Assembly: GCF_001514145.1 (NCBI RefSeq)
Contig: NZ_KQ948669.1
Span: 1 to 64,000, forward strand
DNA length: 64,000 nt
From: Streptomyces canus
Lineage (GTDB): Bacteria; Actinomycetota; Actinomycetes; Streptomycetales; Streptomycetaceae
Direction: 5' to 3'
This document shows positions 25,035-33,421 of the stretch, one piece after another. Each line of letters begins with the position of its first letter. The first letter of the stretch is position 1. A program made the position numbers and the translations under genes. Below the pieces are notes generated by a model. The model made no database searches. It was given only the letters and a program-made list of their open reading frames with translations, and was not told where the DNA came from.

Positions 25035-25701
25035 AGCTGCGCGTACCGGTGTGCCGCAGCCCGGCGGAGGCCATCAGCGCGGGCCAGTCCTCGACCTCGG
25101 CGACGGAGTCGGCCAACCCCGCCCGCATCTGCGCGAACCGCTCCTCCTCCAGCGCGTCGAGCCGCGCCTGGAGCCCCGGCCGGCCGATCCCGATGTCCCG
25201 GGGCAGGAAGCGTGCGGGCAGCCCGCCCTCCATCAGCGCCAACGTGCCGCCCCGCGCCAGGCGTGCGGCGAACGCGGCGATCCCGGCCCGCTGGTCCCCG
25301 AGGTGGTGCAGACTCCGACTGGCCCAGAGGAGGTCGACGGGATAGTCCAAGTCGTCGAGAATTGAGGGCAGTTCACCGGCGAGGGTCCCGAAGCGGTCGG
25401 CGACACCGAGCCGCACGGACCGGTCCCGGGCCCGCTCAAGGAGCGGTTCGGCCCCGTCGACGGCGACCACCCGGGCGCCAGGAAACGCCTCGGCGAGAAG
25501 ACAGGACAGCACCCCGGGCCCACTGCCCGCGTCGACGATCAGCCCCGGCTCGGTCTGCTTGTGCCCCAGCCAGGCCAGGGCCCGCTCGTACAGCGGTGTG
25601 AACAGTTCCGCCTGGGTCTCCAGGTAGTCGGCCATCCTGGACCAGTCGATGTCGGTGTGGTCGTGGTGGTGGTGACCGTGCTTCTCGTGATCGTGCGGCA
25701 T
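24814..25701 (-). CDS. Class I SAM-dependent methyltransferase with His-rich N-terminus
   Basis: A 295-aa protein. The first 16 residues (MPHDHEKHGHHHHDHT) hold eight histidines in the first 15, a possible metal-binding tail. SAM-binding motifs: VDAGSGPGVLS (motif I), VVAVDGAEPL (motif II), LLWASRSLHHL (post II) and GGTLALMEGG. Class I enzymes transfer methyl from SAM to small molecules; the substrate is unknown. AGGAGAGG lies before ATG 25701, which decides the start. It is divergent from the phytanoyl-CoA dioxygenase gene, and its 3' end overlaps the membrane glycosyltransferase frame by 221 bp. Confidence 0.85.
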   Translation of the reverse strand: MPHDHEKHGHHHHDHTDIDWSRMADYLETQAELFTPLYERALAWLGHKQTEPGLIVDAGSGPGVLSCLLAEAFPGARVVAVDGAEPLLERARDRSVRLGVADRFGTLAGELPSILDDLDYPVDLLWASRSLHHLGDQRAGIAAFAARLARGGTLALMEGGLPARFLPRDIGIGRPGLQARLDALEEERFAQMRAGLADSVAEVEDWPALMASAGLRHTGTRSFMLDLPAPTTDRARAYIAASLGWLREGFAERLDADDRDTLDRLLDPEDAASVHRRTDVFVLAAHTVHTAVRTG

Positions 25702-25849
25702 GCTGTCAGCCTCTCCTCGGGATGCGGCCAGCGTGCTCCGACGCACCGCGAAGAGGCCAGCGATGTTGCCACGGCAGCAAAAAGCACGGCAAAGCGGACG
25801 CAAAGAAAAGGGGATGCGCCCACCCCGGCCGGTCCCCCACGATGACTCC

Positions 25850-26626
25850 ATGGACGATGAACTGGTGGAGCGTTTCCTCGAAGACGGATTCGTGAAGATC
25901 GAGGGCGCCTTCCCGCCACGCGTCGCCCAGCACTGCGCGTCGCTGCTGTGGCGGGAGACGGGCTACGACCCCGAGGACCCTGCCTCCTGGAAGGACCCTG
26001 TGGTCCGGGTGGCCGGAATGGCACAGGGCCCGTTCGCGGCGGCCGCCAACCCTCCGGTGCTGCACGAGGCGTTCGACCTGCTGGTGGGCGAGAACCGCTG
26101 GCAGCCCCGCTACTCACTGGGCACGTTCCCGTTGCGGTTTCCGCACGCGGAGGAACCGGACGACGCGGGCTGGCACATCGAGGGCAGCTACCTCCCCGAG
26201 GACGCGCCCGCCGGCATGTACCACACCAACCTGCGCTCCAGGGACCGCGCGCTGCTGATGCTGTTCCTGTTCAGCGAGGTCACCGAGACCGACGCCCCGA
26301 CCCGCATCAGAGTCGGCTCCCATCTCGACGTACCGCCGGTCCTGGAGCCGTACGGCGAACAGGGCGCCTCCTTCATGGAGTTGGGCCCGAAGGTGGACAA
26401 GGCCTCGGCACACCGCCCGCTCGCCCACGCCACCGGCAGCCCGGGGGACGTCTACCTCTGCCACCCCTTCCTGGTCCACGCGGCCCAGCCCCACCACGGC
26501 ACCCGCCCCCGCTTCATGGCCCAGCCGCCCCTGCTCCCGGCGGTGCCGTACGAGTTGAGCAGATCCGACGGCGACTATTCAGCGGTGGAGTTCGCAATCC
26601 GCCGGGGCCTGGCCCAAGAGAACTGA
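25850..26626 (+). CDS. Phytanoyl-CoA dioxygenase family Fe(II)/2-oxoglutarate oxygenase
   Basis: A 258-aa protein. FLEDGFVKIEGAFPP is the typical N-terminal strand-helix. The iron site would be H-x-E in DAGWHIEGSY (variant of H-x-D) with the distal His in CHPFLVHAAQPHHG, followed by TRPRFM, whose Arg binds 2-oxoglutarate. Such enzymes hydroxylate small metabolites, lipids or antibiotics. ATG 25850 is preferred because it starts the conserved fold, though an in-frame ATG 36 bp upstream exists and the ribosome binding site is weak. Divergent from the His-rich methyltransferase, possibly a functional pair. Confidence 0.82.
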   Translation: MDDELVERFLEDGFVKIEGAFPPRVAQHCASLLWRETGYDPEDPASWKDPVVRVAGMAQGPFAAAANPPVLHEAFDLLVGENRWQPRYSLGTFPLRFPHAEEPDDAGWHIEGSYLPEDAPAGMYHTNLRSRDRALLMLFLFSEVTETDAPTRIRVGSHLDVPPVLEPYGEQGASFMELGPKVDKASAHRPLAHATGSPGDVYLCHPFLVHAAQPHHGTRPRFMAQPPLLPAVPYELSRSDGDYSAVEFAIRRGLAQEN

Positions 26627-26650
26627 CCAGACCCCGGGCGGCGTGATTCC

Positions 26651-26701
26651 TTCAGGGGCGCGGGGAACTGCGCGACCAGCCACGACGAACCCGCAGCCGA
26701 C
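26651..26701 (+). repeat. Dispersed hairpin repeat, short form (copy A)
   Basis: The core GGGGCGCGGGG followed by GCGCGACCAGCCACGACG and CCGCAGCCGA matches copies B (33160-33242, opposite strand) and C (52948-53030). This copy lacks the roughly 25-bp ATCGAT/GCGGCTCCGCC insert of the other two. It lies between the convergent stops of the dioxygenase and GH6 genes, where it may serve as a terminator. Confidence 0.75.
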
Positions 26702-26724
26702 ATCGCACAGCACCCCGCATTTCC

Positions 26725-28434
26725 TCAGAGCGCCGGATACGCGTTCTGCATCAGCTGCTGGAACTGCGCCGAGAACCAGTGCCCCGACAGCGGAGCGTTC
26801 GGCAGCGCACCGGACATGTTGTTGTTGTTCCTCGGGTTGCCGGTGTACGTCGGGTCGCACATCCGGTCGAAGCCCTTGCCCTCGTCGTTCGCGATCGCGG
26901 AGCTGGACCCGTCGGACTCACCCGGAGGCTTGATCCACACGTAGGCGTCGATCCCGGCAGCCGGGCCGGCCTGCGGACGCTCACCGAGACCGGCCCCCGA
27001 CTGGTTGCACCAGTTGCCGACATGGATCCGCCGGTCGATCCGGCCGCCGTTGACGTAGGTGTCCACGTCCGTCGTGGCGCCAGGGCCGGTGGGCCGGGCG
27101 GTGCCGCCCCAGCCGTTGCGGGAGGTGTCGATCAGCATGCCGACGCCCGAGGCGAAGCCCTGGTTCACCGCTTCCTGGCGGAAGGCCTGGGCGAAGGAGA
27201 GCTCGTCGGTGTACCGGTTCCAGTCCACCCACTTCGACTCGCGCACGGACTTGCCGCCCGCGGAGTCGTTGATGGTGAAGTACTGCTCCTTCAGAGCGCT
27301 GTAGTTGGCGGTGTTGGTGATGAAGCCCTGCACGTCGTTGACGGTGGCGCCCTCGGCGGTCGCCGCCTGCTTGATGGTCTGGACGGTCGCCGAGAAGTTG
27401 TCGTCCCAGCCGATCCAGCCGTGGTGTCCGGCGTCCACGTAGTTGTAGACGTTGGGCGCGTCGCCGAGCTTGTTCAGCGCGTAGCCGACGCCCTTGATGT
27501 AGTTGCCGTTGGCCTTCATGGTGTCGCAGTTGGCGGTGGCGGTGGCCCGCGGCGAGACGTTGGTGACGAGGTTGGGCAGCGAGTCGATCTCGATCGTGTT
27601 GACGATCCGCAGCGAGGCGTACTTGGGGTCGGCGAGGATCGCCGCGATCGGGTCGATGTACTGCGTCTTGTACTTGTCGATCTCCGTGGCACCGAGTTCG
27701 CCGTTGGAGGCGAGCGCCGCACAGTCACGGCCGGGCAGGTTGTAGATGACCAGCTGGACGACGAGTTCGCCGCTGCCCTTCTGCTCCAGGGCCTTGTCGA
27801 GGTGGGCGCGCAGTCCCATCCCGCCGTTGACGCCGTTGATGGCGGCGATCCGGTCCAGCCACACACCGGTGGGCTGGTTGGAGATCCGGCTGCCACCCGG
27901 CTCCGCGGCGGCCTTCGCCGACCACTCGGGGTTCACGTACACCTTGGCGCCGGCGTACGGGTTGTCGACCTTGGTGCCGCCCCCGGGGTCCGGCGGGTTC
28001 GTCGGATCGGTGCCGCCGTCGACGTTGCAGGTCACCCCGTCGAGGGTGAAGGTGGCCGGGACGGCGTTGGTGCCGCTGTAGGTGCCCTGGAAGCCGAAGC
28101 TGACCGAACCGCCGGTGGCGAGCGTGCCGTTGTAGGACTCGTTCGCGGCGGTGACGGCCGTGCCGCTCTGGCTGATCTTGGCGTTCCAGCCGCTGGTGAC
28201 CTTCTGGTTTCCGGCGTACGCCCACTTCAGCGACCAACTCGACTTGGCCGTGGTGTTGTTGGTGATGGTGACGGCGGCGGTGAAGCCGGTGTCCCACTGG
28301 TTCTGCACCTTGTAGTCCACGGTGCAGGGGACGGCGGCGAGGCCTGCGTCCCCGGGGGTCACGGCCAGTGCGGTCCCGGAGGCCCCGGCGACCAGCGCCA
28401 GGGCAGCGAGGAGCGCTGTTCTCGTACGACTCAT
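26725..28434 (-). CDS. Secreted CBM2-GH6 cellulase (cellobiohydrolase type)
   Basis: A 569-aa secreted protein. Signal peptide (1-24), family 2 cellulose-binding module (about 35-137; CTVDYKVQNQWDTGFTAAV, WAYAGNQKVTSGWNA), Gly/Pro/Thr linker (NVDGGTDPTNPPDPGGG), then a GH6 catalytic domain (about 160-569). GH6 marks include YVNPEWSA, VIYNLPGRDCAA, NVYNYVDAGHHGWIGW, RNGWGG and DAYVWIKPPGESDG, where the Asp/Lys region carries catalytic-site residues. The length and loops suit an exo-acting (Cel6B-like) inverting enzyme releasing cellobiose from non-reducing ends. It follows GH5 by 48 bp on the same strand and probably shares its CebR-type promoter. Confidence 0.93.
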   Translation of the reverse strand: MSRTRTALLAALALVAGASGTALAVTPGDAGLAAVPCTVDYKVQNQWDTGFTAAVTITNNTTAKSSWSLKWAYAGNQKVTSGWNAKISQSGTAVTAANESYNGTLATGGSVSFGFQGTYSGTNAVPATFTLDGVTCNVDGGTDPTNPPDPGGGTKVDNPYAGAKVYVNPEWSAKAAAEPGGSRISNQPTGVWLDRIAAINGVNGGMGLRAHLDKALEQKGSGELVVQLVIYNLPGRDCAALASNGELGATEIDKYKTQYIDPIAAILADPKYASLRIVNTIEIDSLPNLVTNVSPRATATANCDTMKANGNYIKGVGYALNKLGDAPNVYNYVDAGHHGWIGWDDNFSATVQTIKQAATAEGATVNDVQGFITNTANYSALKEQYFTINDSAGGKSVRESKWVDWNRYTDELSFAQAFRQEAVNQGFASGVGMLIDTSRNGWGGTARPTGPGATTDVDTYVNGGRIDRRIHVGNWCNQSGAGLGERPQAGPAAGIDAYVWIKPPGESDGSSSAIANDEGKGFDRMCDPTYTGNPRNNNNMSGALPNAPLSGHWFSAQFQQLMQNAYPAL

Positions 28435-28482
28435 GAGTGCGGGTTTCCTTCTCGTTCGCGGATGGTGTCCGTTGGGCGGGTG

Positions 28483-29955
28483 CTATCCGTTCAGGGCGCG
28501 CAGATGGTCACGCAGCCCGGTGCCGAACGCTGTGGGTGTGCCGTCGTAGCTGCTGATCAGAGACGGTCCGGAGGAGCAGTCCCAGGTGTTCCAGGTCCAG
28601 CCGAGGTACGACAGACCGCGGTCGTCGAACCACTTCATGACCTGGTCGATGAATCCGTGCGCGCAGGTGTTCTCGCCGATCTCCCCTGCCACGAGGGGGA
28701 CTTGGGCGACCACCGGGGCGAGCGTGGAGTTCCAGCAGCTCTCGTTGGCGCAGGTGTTGAAGTTGTACACGTGCCAGGCGGCGGCGAGATTGCCCGCCGG
28801 GTCGGCCGGTCTGTACGTCAGCCACTGGCTGAGGTCGTTGGAGTAGGCGATCCCCCCGGCCAGGATCAGGTTGGTCGCGCCGGTGCCCCGGACGCTGTCG
28901 ACGAGATCCTGCATACCGGCGACCTCGTACCCGATGCCCGGGCAGCTGCCGCCGTCCCGCCAGCACTGCCACGCCTGGGTGGTCGTGGAGGTGGCGCGGT
29001 CCGGGTAGGGCTCGTTGAACAAGTCGAAGACGACGGTGCGGTCGTTCTTGAAGGTGTTGGCCACCGAGGCCCAGAAGGAGGGCGTGTACTGCATGTCGGG
29101 CATCGGTTTCTGGCAACTGGCGTGCACGTCGGAGCAGCCGGCGGAGTTGCCGGTGTACTGCCCGTAGGTCCAGTGCAGTTCGACCACGGGTGTCATGCCG
29201 TGGCCCTTGACCTTGGCGACCAGGTCCTTGACGGCGTTGATGTAGTTCGCCCCGGCGTAGGCCGGATCGATGGTGGACAGCCCCAGCCAGCACTCCTCGT
29301 TGAGAGGGATGCGGACCGTGTTCGCCTTCCAGTCGGCGATCGCCTTCACCGAGGCGTCGTCGACCGGGCCGTCGAAGATGCCCCGGCCTTGGACGCACAT
29401 GAACTCGCCGCCGGACCGGTTCACGCCGAGCAGACGGCGGGTCGCGCCGCCGGCGTCCACGAGCTTGTTGCCCGACGCGCGGAGGACGGGGGGCCCGTCT
29501 TCCGCGGGATCCGTCGGCTCCGGTGTGGGCGAGGGCTCGACGGCCGTGTTGCAGCTGGTGCCGTTGAGCTTGAACGAGGTCGGAACGGCGTTGCTCCCCG
29601 ACCAGGACGCGATGAATCCGGCGCTGACACTCGCTCCGGTGGCCAGGGAGCCGTTGTAGCTCTCATTGGCCGCGGTGACCGTCGTACCGGACTGGGACCA
29701 TGTCGCGTTCCAGCCCTGGGTGAGCTTCTGGCCGCCGGCGAAGTCGAAGGCGAGGCTCCAACTACTCACGGCGGCCGTGTTGTTGGTGATTTTCACGGCA
29801 CCTTGGAAGCCGCTGCCCCACTGGCTGGTGACGGAGTACTCCACCGAGCAGGCAGGGGCGGCGCCGGACGCCGTGACCACCGGCACCGTCACGGACCCGA
29901 TGAGGGCGACCGCGCCGGCAACGGCTGCAAGTACTGAACGCGGGGGGTGTCGCAT
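28483..29955 (-). CDS. Secreted CBM2-GH5 endoglucanase
   Basis: A 490-aa secreted protein. Signal peptide (1-34), CBM2 (about 37-137; CSVEYSVTSQWGSGFQGAV, FAGGQKLTQGWNATW), linker with EPSPTPEPTDP, then a GH5 (beta/alpha)8 barrel (about 155-490). VDDASVKAIADWKANTVRIPLNEECW, VVFDLFNEPYPD (acid/base Glu) and VPLVAGEIGEN (nucleophile Glu) are visible. It cuts beta-1,4-glucan internally with retention. The start is ATG 29955 with AAGGAG upstream. Divergent from GH48 across 252 bp carrying CebR-type boxes; GH6 follows as the second gene. Confidence 0.93.
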   Translation of the reverse strand: MRHPPRSVLAAVAGAVALIGSVTVPVVTASGAAPACSVEYSVTSQWGSGFQGAVKITNNTAAVSSWSLAFDFAGGQKLTQGWNATWSQSGTTVTAANESYNGSLATGASVSAGFIASWSGSNAVPTSFKLNGTSCNTAVEPSPTPEPTDPAEDGPPVLRASGNKLVDAGGATRRLLGVNRSGGEFMCVQGRGIFDGPVDDASVKAIADWKANTVRIPLNEECWLGLSTIDPAYAGANYINAVKDLVAKVKGHGMTPVVELHWTYGQYTGNSAGCSDVHASCQKPMPDMQYTPSFWASVANTFKNDRTVVFDLFNEPYPDRATSTTTQAWQCWRDGGSCPGIGYEVAGMQDLVDSVRGTGATNLILAGGIAYSNDLSQWLTYRPADPAGNLAAAWHVYNFNTCANESCWNSTLAPVVAQVPLVAGEIGENTCAHGFIDQVMKWFDDRGLSYLGWTWNTWDCSSGPSLISSYDGTPTAFGTGLRDHLRALNG

Positions 29956-30002
29956 GAGCGACTCCTTGCAGATCAGCGCGCCGTTACGGACGCGTCGACT
30001 GA

Positions 30003-30016
30003 TGGAATCGCTCCCA
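30003..30016 (-). promoter_or_regulatory. CebR-like operator for the GH5-GH6 unit
   Basis: TGGGAGCGATTCCA (minus strand) matches 12 of 14 positions of the CebR palindrome TGGGAGCGCTCCCA known from Streptomyces cellulose genes. A TTGACA-type -35 lies directly upstream on the minus strand (30026-30021), so a bound repressor would overlap the promoter. Confidence 0.7.
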
Positions 30017-30090
30017 CTGATGTCAAGGAAGGTAGCGCCAAGTGACGGCAAAGAACAGAGGGGTCACTTGACTTTTCCTCAGTCACGTTC

Positions 30091-30106
30091 GTCGAATCTT
30101 TTCGAC
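30091..30106. promoter_or_regulatory. Inverted repeat GTCGAA-N4-TTCGAC
   Basis: Perfect 6-bp arms between the GH5 and GH48 promoters, about 13 bp upstream of the GH48 -35 element. It is a possible second operator; the binding protein is unknown. Confidence 0.35.
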
Positions 30107-30118
30107 TCTTCACGAGCC

Positions 30119-30147
30119 TTGACCCCTTGAATGGTCGTCTCCACTAT
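30119..30147 (+). promoter_or_regulatory. Predicted promoter of the GH48 gene
   Basis: TTGACC (30119-30124), 17-bp spacer, CACTAT (30142-30147). The CebR palindrome begins on the last base of the -10, which would let CebR block RNA polymerase. The GH48 start codon lies 60 bp further on. Confidence 0.5.
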
Positions 30148-30160
30148 GGGAGCGCTCCCA
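30147..30160. promoter_or_regulatory. CebR operator (perfect 14-bp palindrome)
   Basis: TGGGAGCGCTCCCA is the exact consensus of CebR, the LacI-family repressor released by cellobiose/cello-oligosaccharides in Streptomyces. It sits at the -10/+1 region of the GH48 gene, 47 bp before the start codon. Confidence 0.9.
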
Positions 30161-30207
30161 CTGGTTCAAGCCTTGACTTCTCCGAGCCGCACAAGGAGGA
30201 ACCAGCA

Positions 30208-33123
30208 ATGCCCCCCACCAGGAGACGCCGGACCGTCCGGCGATTGTGGACCGCTGTCGTGGCGGCCATGGCACTGCCGTTCGCGATGCTGAGTGCGGCT
30301 TCAACTCCCGCACAGGCAGCTGCAGTTCAGTGCAGTGTCGACTACAAGACCAATGACTGGGGCTCCGGCTTCACCGCGGATCTGACGATCACCAACCGCG
30401 GCACGGACGCCATCAACGGCTGGACCCTGACGTACAGCTACGCGGGCAACCAGAAGCTGAGCAACGGCTGGAACGGGACCTGGTCCCAGTCCGGCCAGAC
30501 GGTCACGGTCAACAGCGCCTCGTACAACGCGAACATCGCCGCGGGCTCCGCCGTCACCACCGGCGGGCAGTTCACCTACAGCGGCGCCAACGCGGCGCCG
30601 ACGAACTTCGCGATCAACGGCACCTCGTGCACCGGCGCCCACCAGCCGCCGATCACCGTGCTGACCAGCCCGGCCGCGGGCGCGGTCTACACCCAGGGCA
30701 ACGCGGTCCCGCTCGCCGCGACGGCCGCCGCCGCGGACAACGCGACCATCAGCAAGGTGGAGTTCTACGACAACACCACGCTGCTGGGCACGGACACGAC
30801 GTCGCCGTACTCGCTCTCGGTCTCAAGTTTGACCGTGGGCAGTCATTCGCTGCTCGCGAAGGCGTACGACAGCCTGGGCGCGTCCGGGGAGTCGACGCCG
30901 GTCGGCATCACGGTCGCCTCGGGTCCCGCGGTCGTCGCCTCGGCCACCCAACTCGCCGTCCAGCAGGGCAAGACGGGCACGTACACCGTGAAGCTGTCGA
31001 CGCAGCCCTCGGCCAACGTGACCGTCACGACCGCCCGCACCGGCGGCAACGCCGGTCTGTCGGTGACCGGCGGCGCCTCGCTCACCTTCACCCCGTCGAA
31101 CTGGAACACCGCGCAGACGGTGACCATCACCGGCAACGCCTCCGGCACCGGCGCGGCGACCTTCGAGTCGACGGCGACGGGCCACGCCAAGGCTTCGGTG
31201 ACGGTCACCCAGATCGCGGCGACGGGCACCTACAACGCCCGCTTCCTGGATCTGTACGGCAAGATCACCAACCCGGCGAACGGCTACTTCTCCCCCGAGG
31301 GCATTCCCTACCACTCGGTCGAGACGCTGATCGTCGAGGCGCCGGACCACGGCCACGAGACCACATCGGAGGCGTACAGCTACCTCCTGTGGCTCCAGGC
31401 CATGTACGGCAAGGTGACCGGCGACTGGTCCAAGTTCAACGGCGCCTGGGACATCATGGAGAAGTACATGATCCCCACGCACGCCGACCAGCCGACCAAC
31501 TCCTTCTACAACGCCTCCAAGCCGGCGACCTACGCGCCCGAGCTGGACACTCCCAACGAGTACCCGGCGAAGCTGGACACCGGGGTGTCGGTGGGTTCGG
31601 ACCCGATCGCCGGTGAACTGAAGTCCGCGTACGGCACCGACGACATCTACGGCATGCACTGGCTGCAGGACGTCGACAACGTCTACGGCTACGGCAACTC
31701 GCCCGGCAAGTGCGAGGCGGGACCGACGGACACCGGACCGTCGTACATCAACACCTTCCAGCGCGGTGCGCAGGAGTCGGTGTGGGAGACGGTGCCGCAG
31801 CCGACCTGCGACCAGTTCAAGTACGGCGGCAAGAACGGGTACTTGGATCTCTTCACCGGTGACGCCTCCTACGCCAGGCAGTGGAAGTTCACCAACGCCC
31901 CGGACGCCGACGCACGTGCGGTGCAGGCCGCGTACTGGGCCGACAAGTGGGCGAAGGAGCAGGGCAAGGGCTCCGACGTCTCCGCGACCGTGGGCAAGGC
32001 CGCGAAGATGGGCGACTATCTGCGCTACGCCATGTACGACAAGTACTTCAAGAAGATCGGCAACTGTGTCGGTCCTTCCACCTGCGCGGCCGGTACCGGC
32101 AAGGACGCCTCGATGTACCTGCTGTCCTGGTACTACGCCTGGGGCGGCGCCACCGACACCTCGGCGGGCTGGGCCTGGCGCATCGGATCCAGTCACGCGC
32201 ACGGCGGCTACCAGAACCCGATGGCCGCGTACGCGCTGAGCTCCTACGCCGACCTCAAGCCCAAGTCGGCGACGGGTGCGGCGGACTGGAACACCTCGCT
32301 GGGCCGGCAACTGGAGTTCTACCGCTGGCTGCAGTCCGACGAGGGTGCCATCGCGGGCGGTGCGACGAACAGCTGGGCGGGCCGCTACGCGACTCCCCCG
32401 GCCGGAAAGTCGACCTTCTACGGCATGTACTACGACCAGCAGCCCGTCTACCACGACCCGCCGTCCAACCAGTGGTTCGGCTTCCAGGCGTGGTCGATGG
32501 AGCGGGTCGCCGAGTACTACCAGCAGACGGGGAACGCGCAGGCCAAGGCGGTCCTCGACAAGTGGGTCGACTGGGCGCTGTCCAAGACCACGATCAACCC
32601 GGACGGCACCTACCAGATCCCGTCGACCCTTCAGTGGTCGGGCCAGCCCGACACCTGGAACGCGTCAAGTCCCGGCACCAACAGCGGACTTCACGTCACC
32701 GTCGCCGACTACACCAACGACGTCGGCGTGGCCGCCGCGTACGCCAAGACCCTGACGTACTACGCGGACCGCAGTGGTGACACCCAGGCCGCTACCACGG
32801 CCAAGGCCCTGCTGGACGGCATGTGGACCAACTACCAGGACAGCCTGGGAATCGCGGTGCCGGAGAACCGGGCGGACTACAACCGGTTCGACGACGCGGT
32901 GTACGTCCCGAGCGGCTGGACCGGGACCATGCCGAACGGTGACGCGATCAATGCGTCGTCGACCTTCGAGTCCATCCGGTCGTTCTACGAGGACGACCCG
33001 GCCTGGTCGAAGATCGAGGCGTATCTGGCGGGCGGCGCGGTGCCGTCGTTCACTTATCACCGGTTCTGGGCCCAGGCGGACATCGCCCTGGCCATGGGGT
33101 CGTACGCGGAGCTTCTCGAATAA
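30208..33123 (+). CDS. Secreted CBM2-GH48 cellobiohydrolase
   Basis: A 971-aa secreted protein. Signal peptide (1-37), CBM2 (about 40-140; CSVDYKTNDWGSGFTADL, YSYAGNQKLSNGWNGTW), an Ig-like domain (about 145-235; VEFYDNTTLLGTDTTSPYSL), a Calx-beta-like module (about 240-340), and the GH48 alpha/alpha barrel (about 345-971). HETTSEAYSYLLWLQAMYG carries the proposed acid Glu; YGMHWLQDVDNVYGYG, WAWRIGSSHAHGGYQNP and WFGFQAWSMERVAEYY are family signatures. GH48 enzymes are processive and work from the reducing end, complementing GH6 from the other end. ATG 30208 is decided by AAGGAGG. It is preceded by the perfect CebR box. Confidence 0.95.
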   Translation: MPPTRRRRTVRRLWTAVVAAMALPFAMLSAASTPAQAAAVQCSVDYKTNDWGSGFTADLTITNRGTDAINGWTLTYSYAGNQKLSNGWNGTWSQSGQTVTVNSASYNANIAAGSAVTTGGQFTYSGANAAPTNFAINGTSCTGAHQPPITVLTSPAAGAVYTQGNAVPLAATAAAADNATISKVEFYDNTTLLGTDTTSPYSLSVSSLTVGSHSLLAKAYDSLGASGESTPVGITVASGPAVVASATQLAVQQGKTGTYTVKLSTQPSANVTVTTARTGGNAGLSVTGGASLTFTPSNWNTAQTVTITGNASGTGAATFESTATGHAKASVTVTQIAATGTYNARFLDLYGKITNPANGYFSPEGIPYHSVETLIVEAPDHGHETTSEAYSYLLWLQAMYGKVTGDWSKFNGAWDIMEKYMIPTHADQPTNSFYNASKPATYAPELDTPNEYPAKLDTGVSVGSDPIAGELKSAYGTDDIYGMHWLQDVDNVYGYGNSPGKCEAGPTDTGPSYINTFQRGAQESVWETVPQPTCDQFKYGGKNGYLDLFTGDASYARQWKFTNAPDADARAVQAAYWADKWAKEQGKGSDVSATVGKAAKMGDYLRYAMYDKYFKKIGNCVGPSTCAAGTGKDASMYLLSWYYAWGGATDTSAGWAWRIGSSHAHGGYQNPMAAYALSSYADLKPKSATGAADWNTSLGRQLEFYRWLQSDEGAIAGGATNSWAGRYATPPAGKSTFYGMYYDQQPVYHDPPSNQWFGFQAWSMERVAEYYQQTGNAQAKAVLDKWVDWALSKTTINPDGTYQIPSTLQWSGQPDTWNASSPGTNSGLHVTVADYTNDVGVAAAYAKTLTYYADRSGDTQAATTAKALLDGMWTNYQDSLGIAVPENRADYNRFDDAVYVPSGWTGTMPNGDAINASSTFESIRSFYEDDPAWSKIEAYLAGGAVPSFTYHRFWAQADIALAMGSYAELLE

Positions 33124-33159
33124 CCAGCCCCCGCCGAGCGCTCCGCGGGTTGGACCGTT

Positions 33160-33242
33160 GTCGACTGCGGGTCCGTTGTGGCTTGTCGCGCTCGCGTGGC
33201 GGAGCCGCAAATCGATGCAGTCCCGCGCCCCTGAAGGGGCGC
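33160..33242 (-). repeat. Dispersed hairpin repeat, long form (copy B, minus orientation)
   Basis: Read on the minus strand, GGGGCGCGGGACTGCATCGA, then TGCGGCTCCGCCACGCG, then GCGCGACAAGCCACAACG and CCGCAGTCGACAACG align with copy C and, without the middle insert, with copy A. It lies 36 bp downstream of the GH48 stop in the 298-bp gap before GH74. Confidence 0.75.
33225..33242 (+). terminator. Hairpin at the edge of repeat copy B, downstream of GH48
   Basis: GCGCCCCT (33225-33232) pairs perfectly with AGGGGCGC (33235-33242) around a 2-nt loop. It is the likely transcription end of the GH48 unit; the stem is part of the dispersed repeat. Confidence 0.5.
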
Positions 33243-33373
33243 ACCAGGCACCGTTCCTTCCCTGAAACCGCTCGAAGGCTCCGTGTATGAGGTCCCGCCA
33301 CCGGACGGTGGGGCCGAAACGGCCGGGCGGCCCCCTCCCGCACTGGGGGTCGCCCGGCAACTCTCGCACCATA

Positions 33374-33389
33374 GGGAAAGCGCTTACCC
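33374..33389. promoter_or_regulatory. LacI-type operator upstream of GH74
   Basis: GGGAAAGCGCTTACCC is a palindrome with one mismatched pair and an AGCGCT core shared with LacI-family sites, but it differs from the CebR consensus. A second palindrome, CTTTCCGGAAAG (33401-33412), lies between it and the GTG start, overlapping the AAAGGA ribosome binding site. A regulator other than CebR, for example a xyloglucan-oligosaccharide-responsive LacI protein, is plausible. Confidence 0.6.
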
Positions 33390-33421
33390 CCCACGTCCCC
33401 CTTTCCGGAAAGGATCCTCCC

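Noticed and set aside
26725..28434. Separate CebR box for GH6
   Set aside because: The 48-bp gap between GH5 and GH6 has no TGGGAGCGCTCCCA-like palindrome; GH6 more likely relies on the GH5 promoter.
26779..29937. A 1052-codon open frame antisense to GH6 and GH5
   Set aside because: It is the mirror of two cellulase genes in the usual GC-rich antisense frame, with no motifs.
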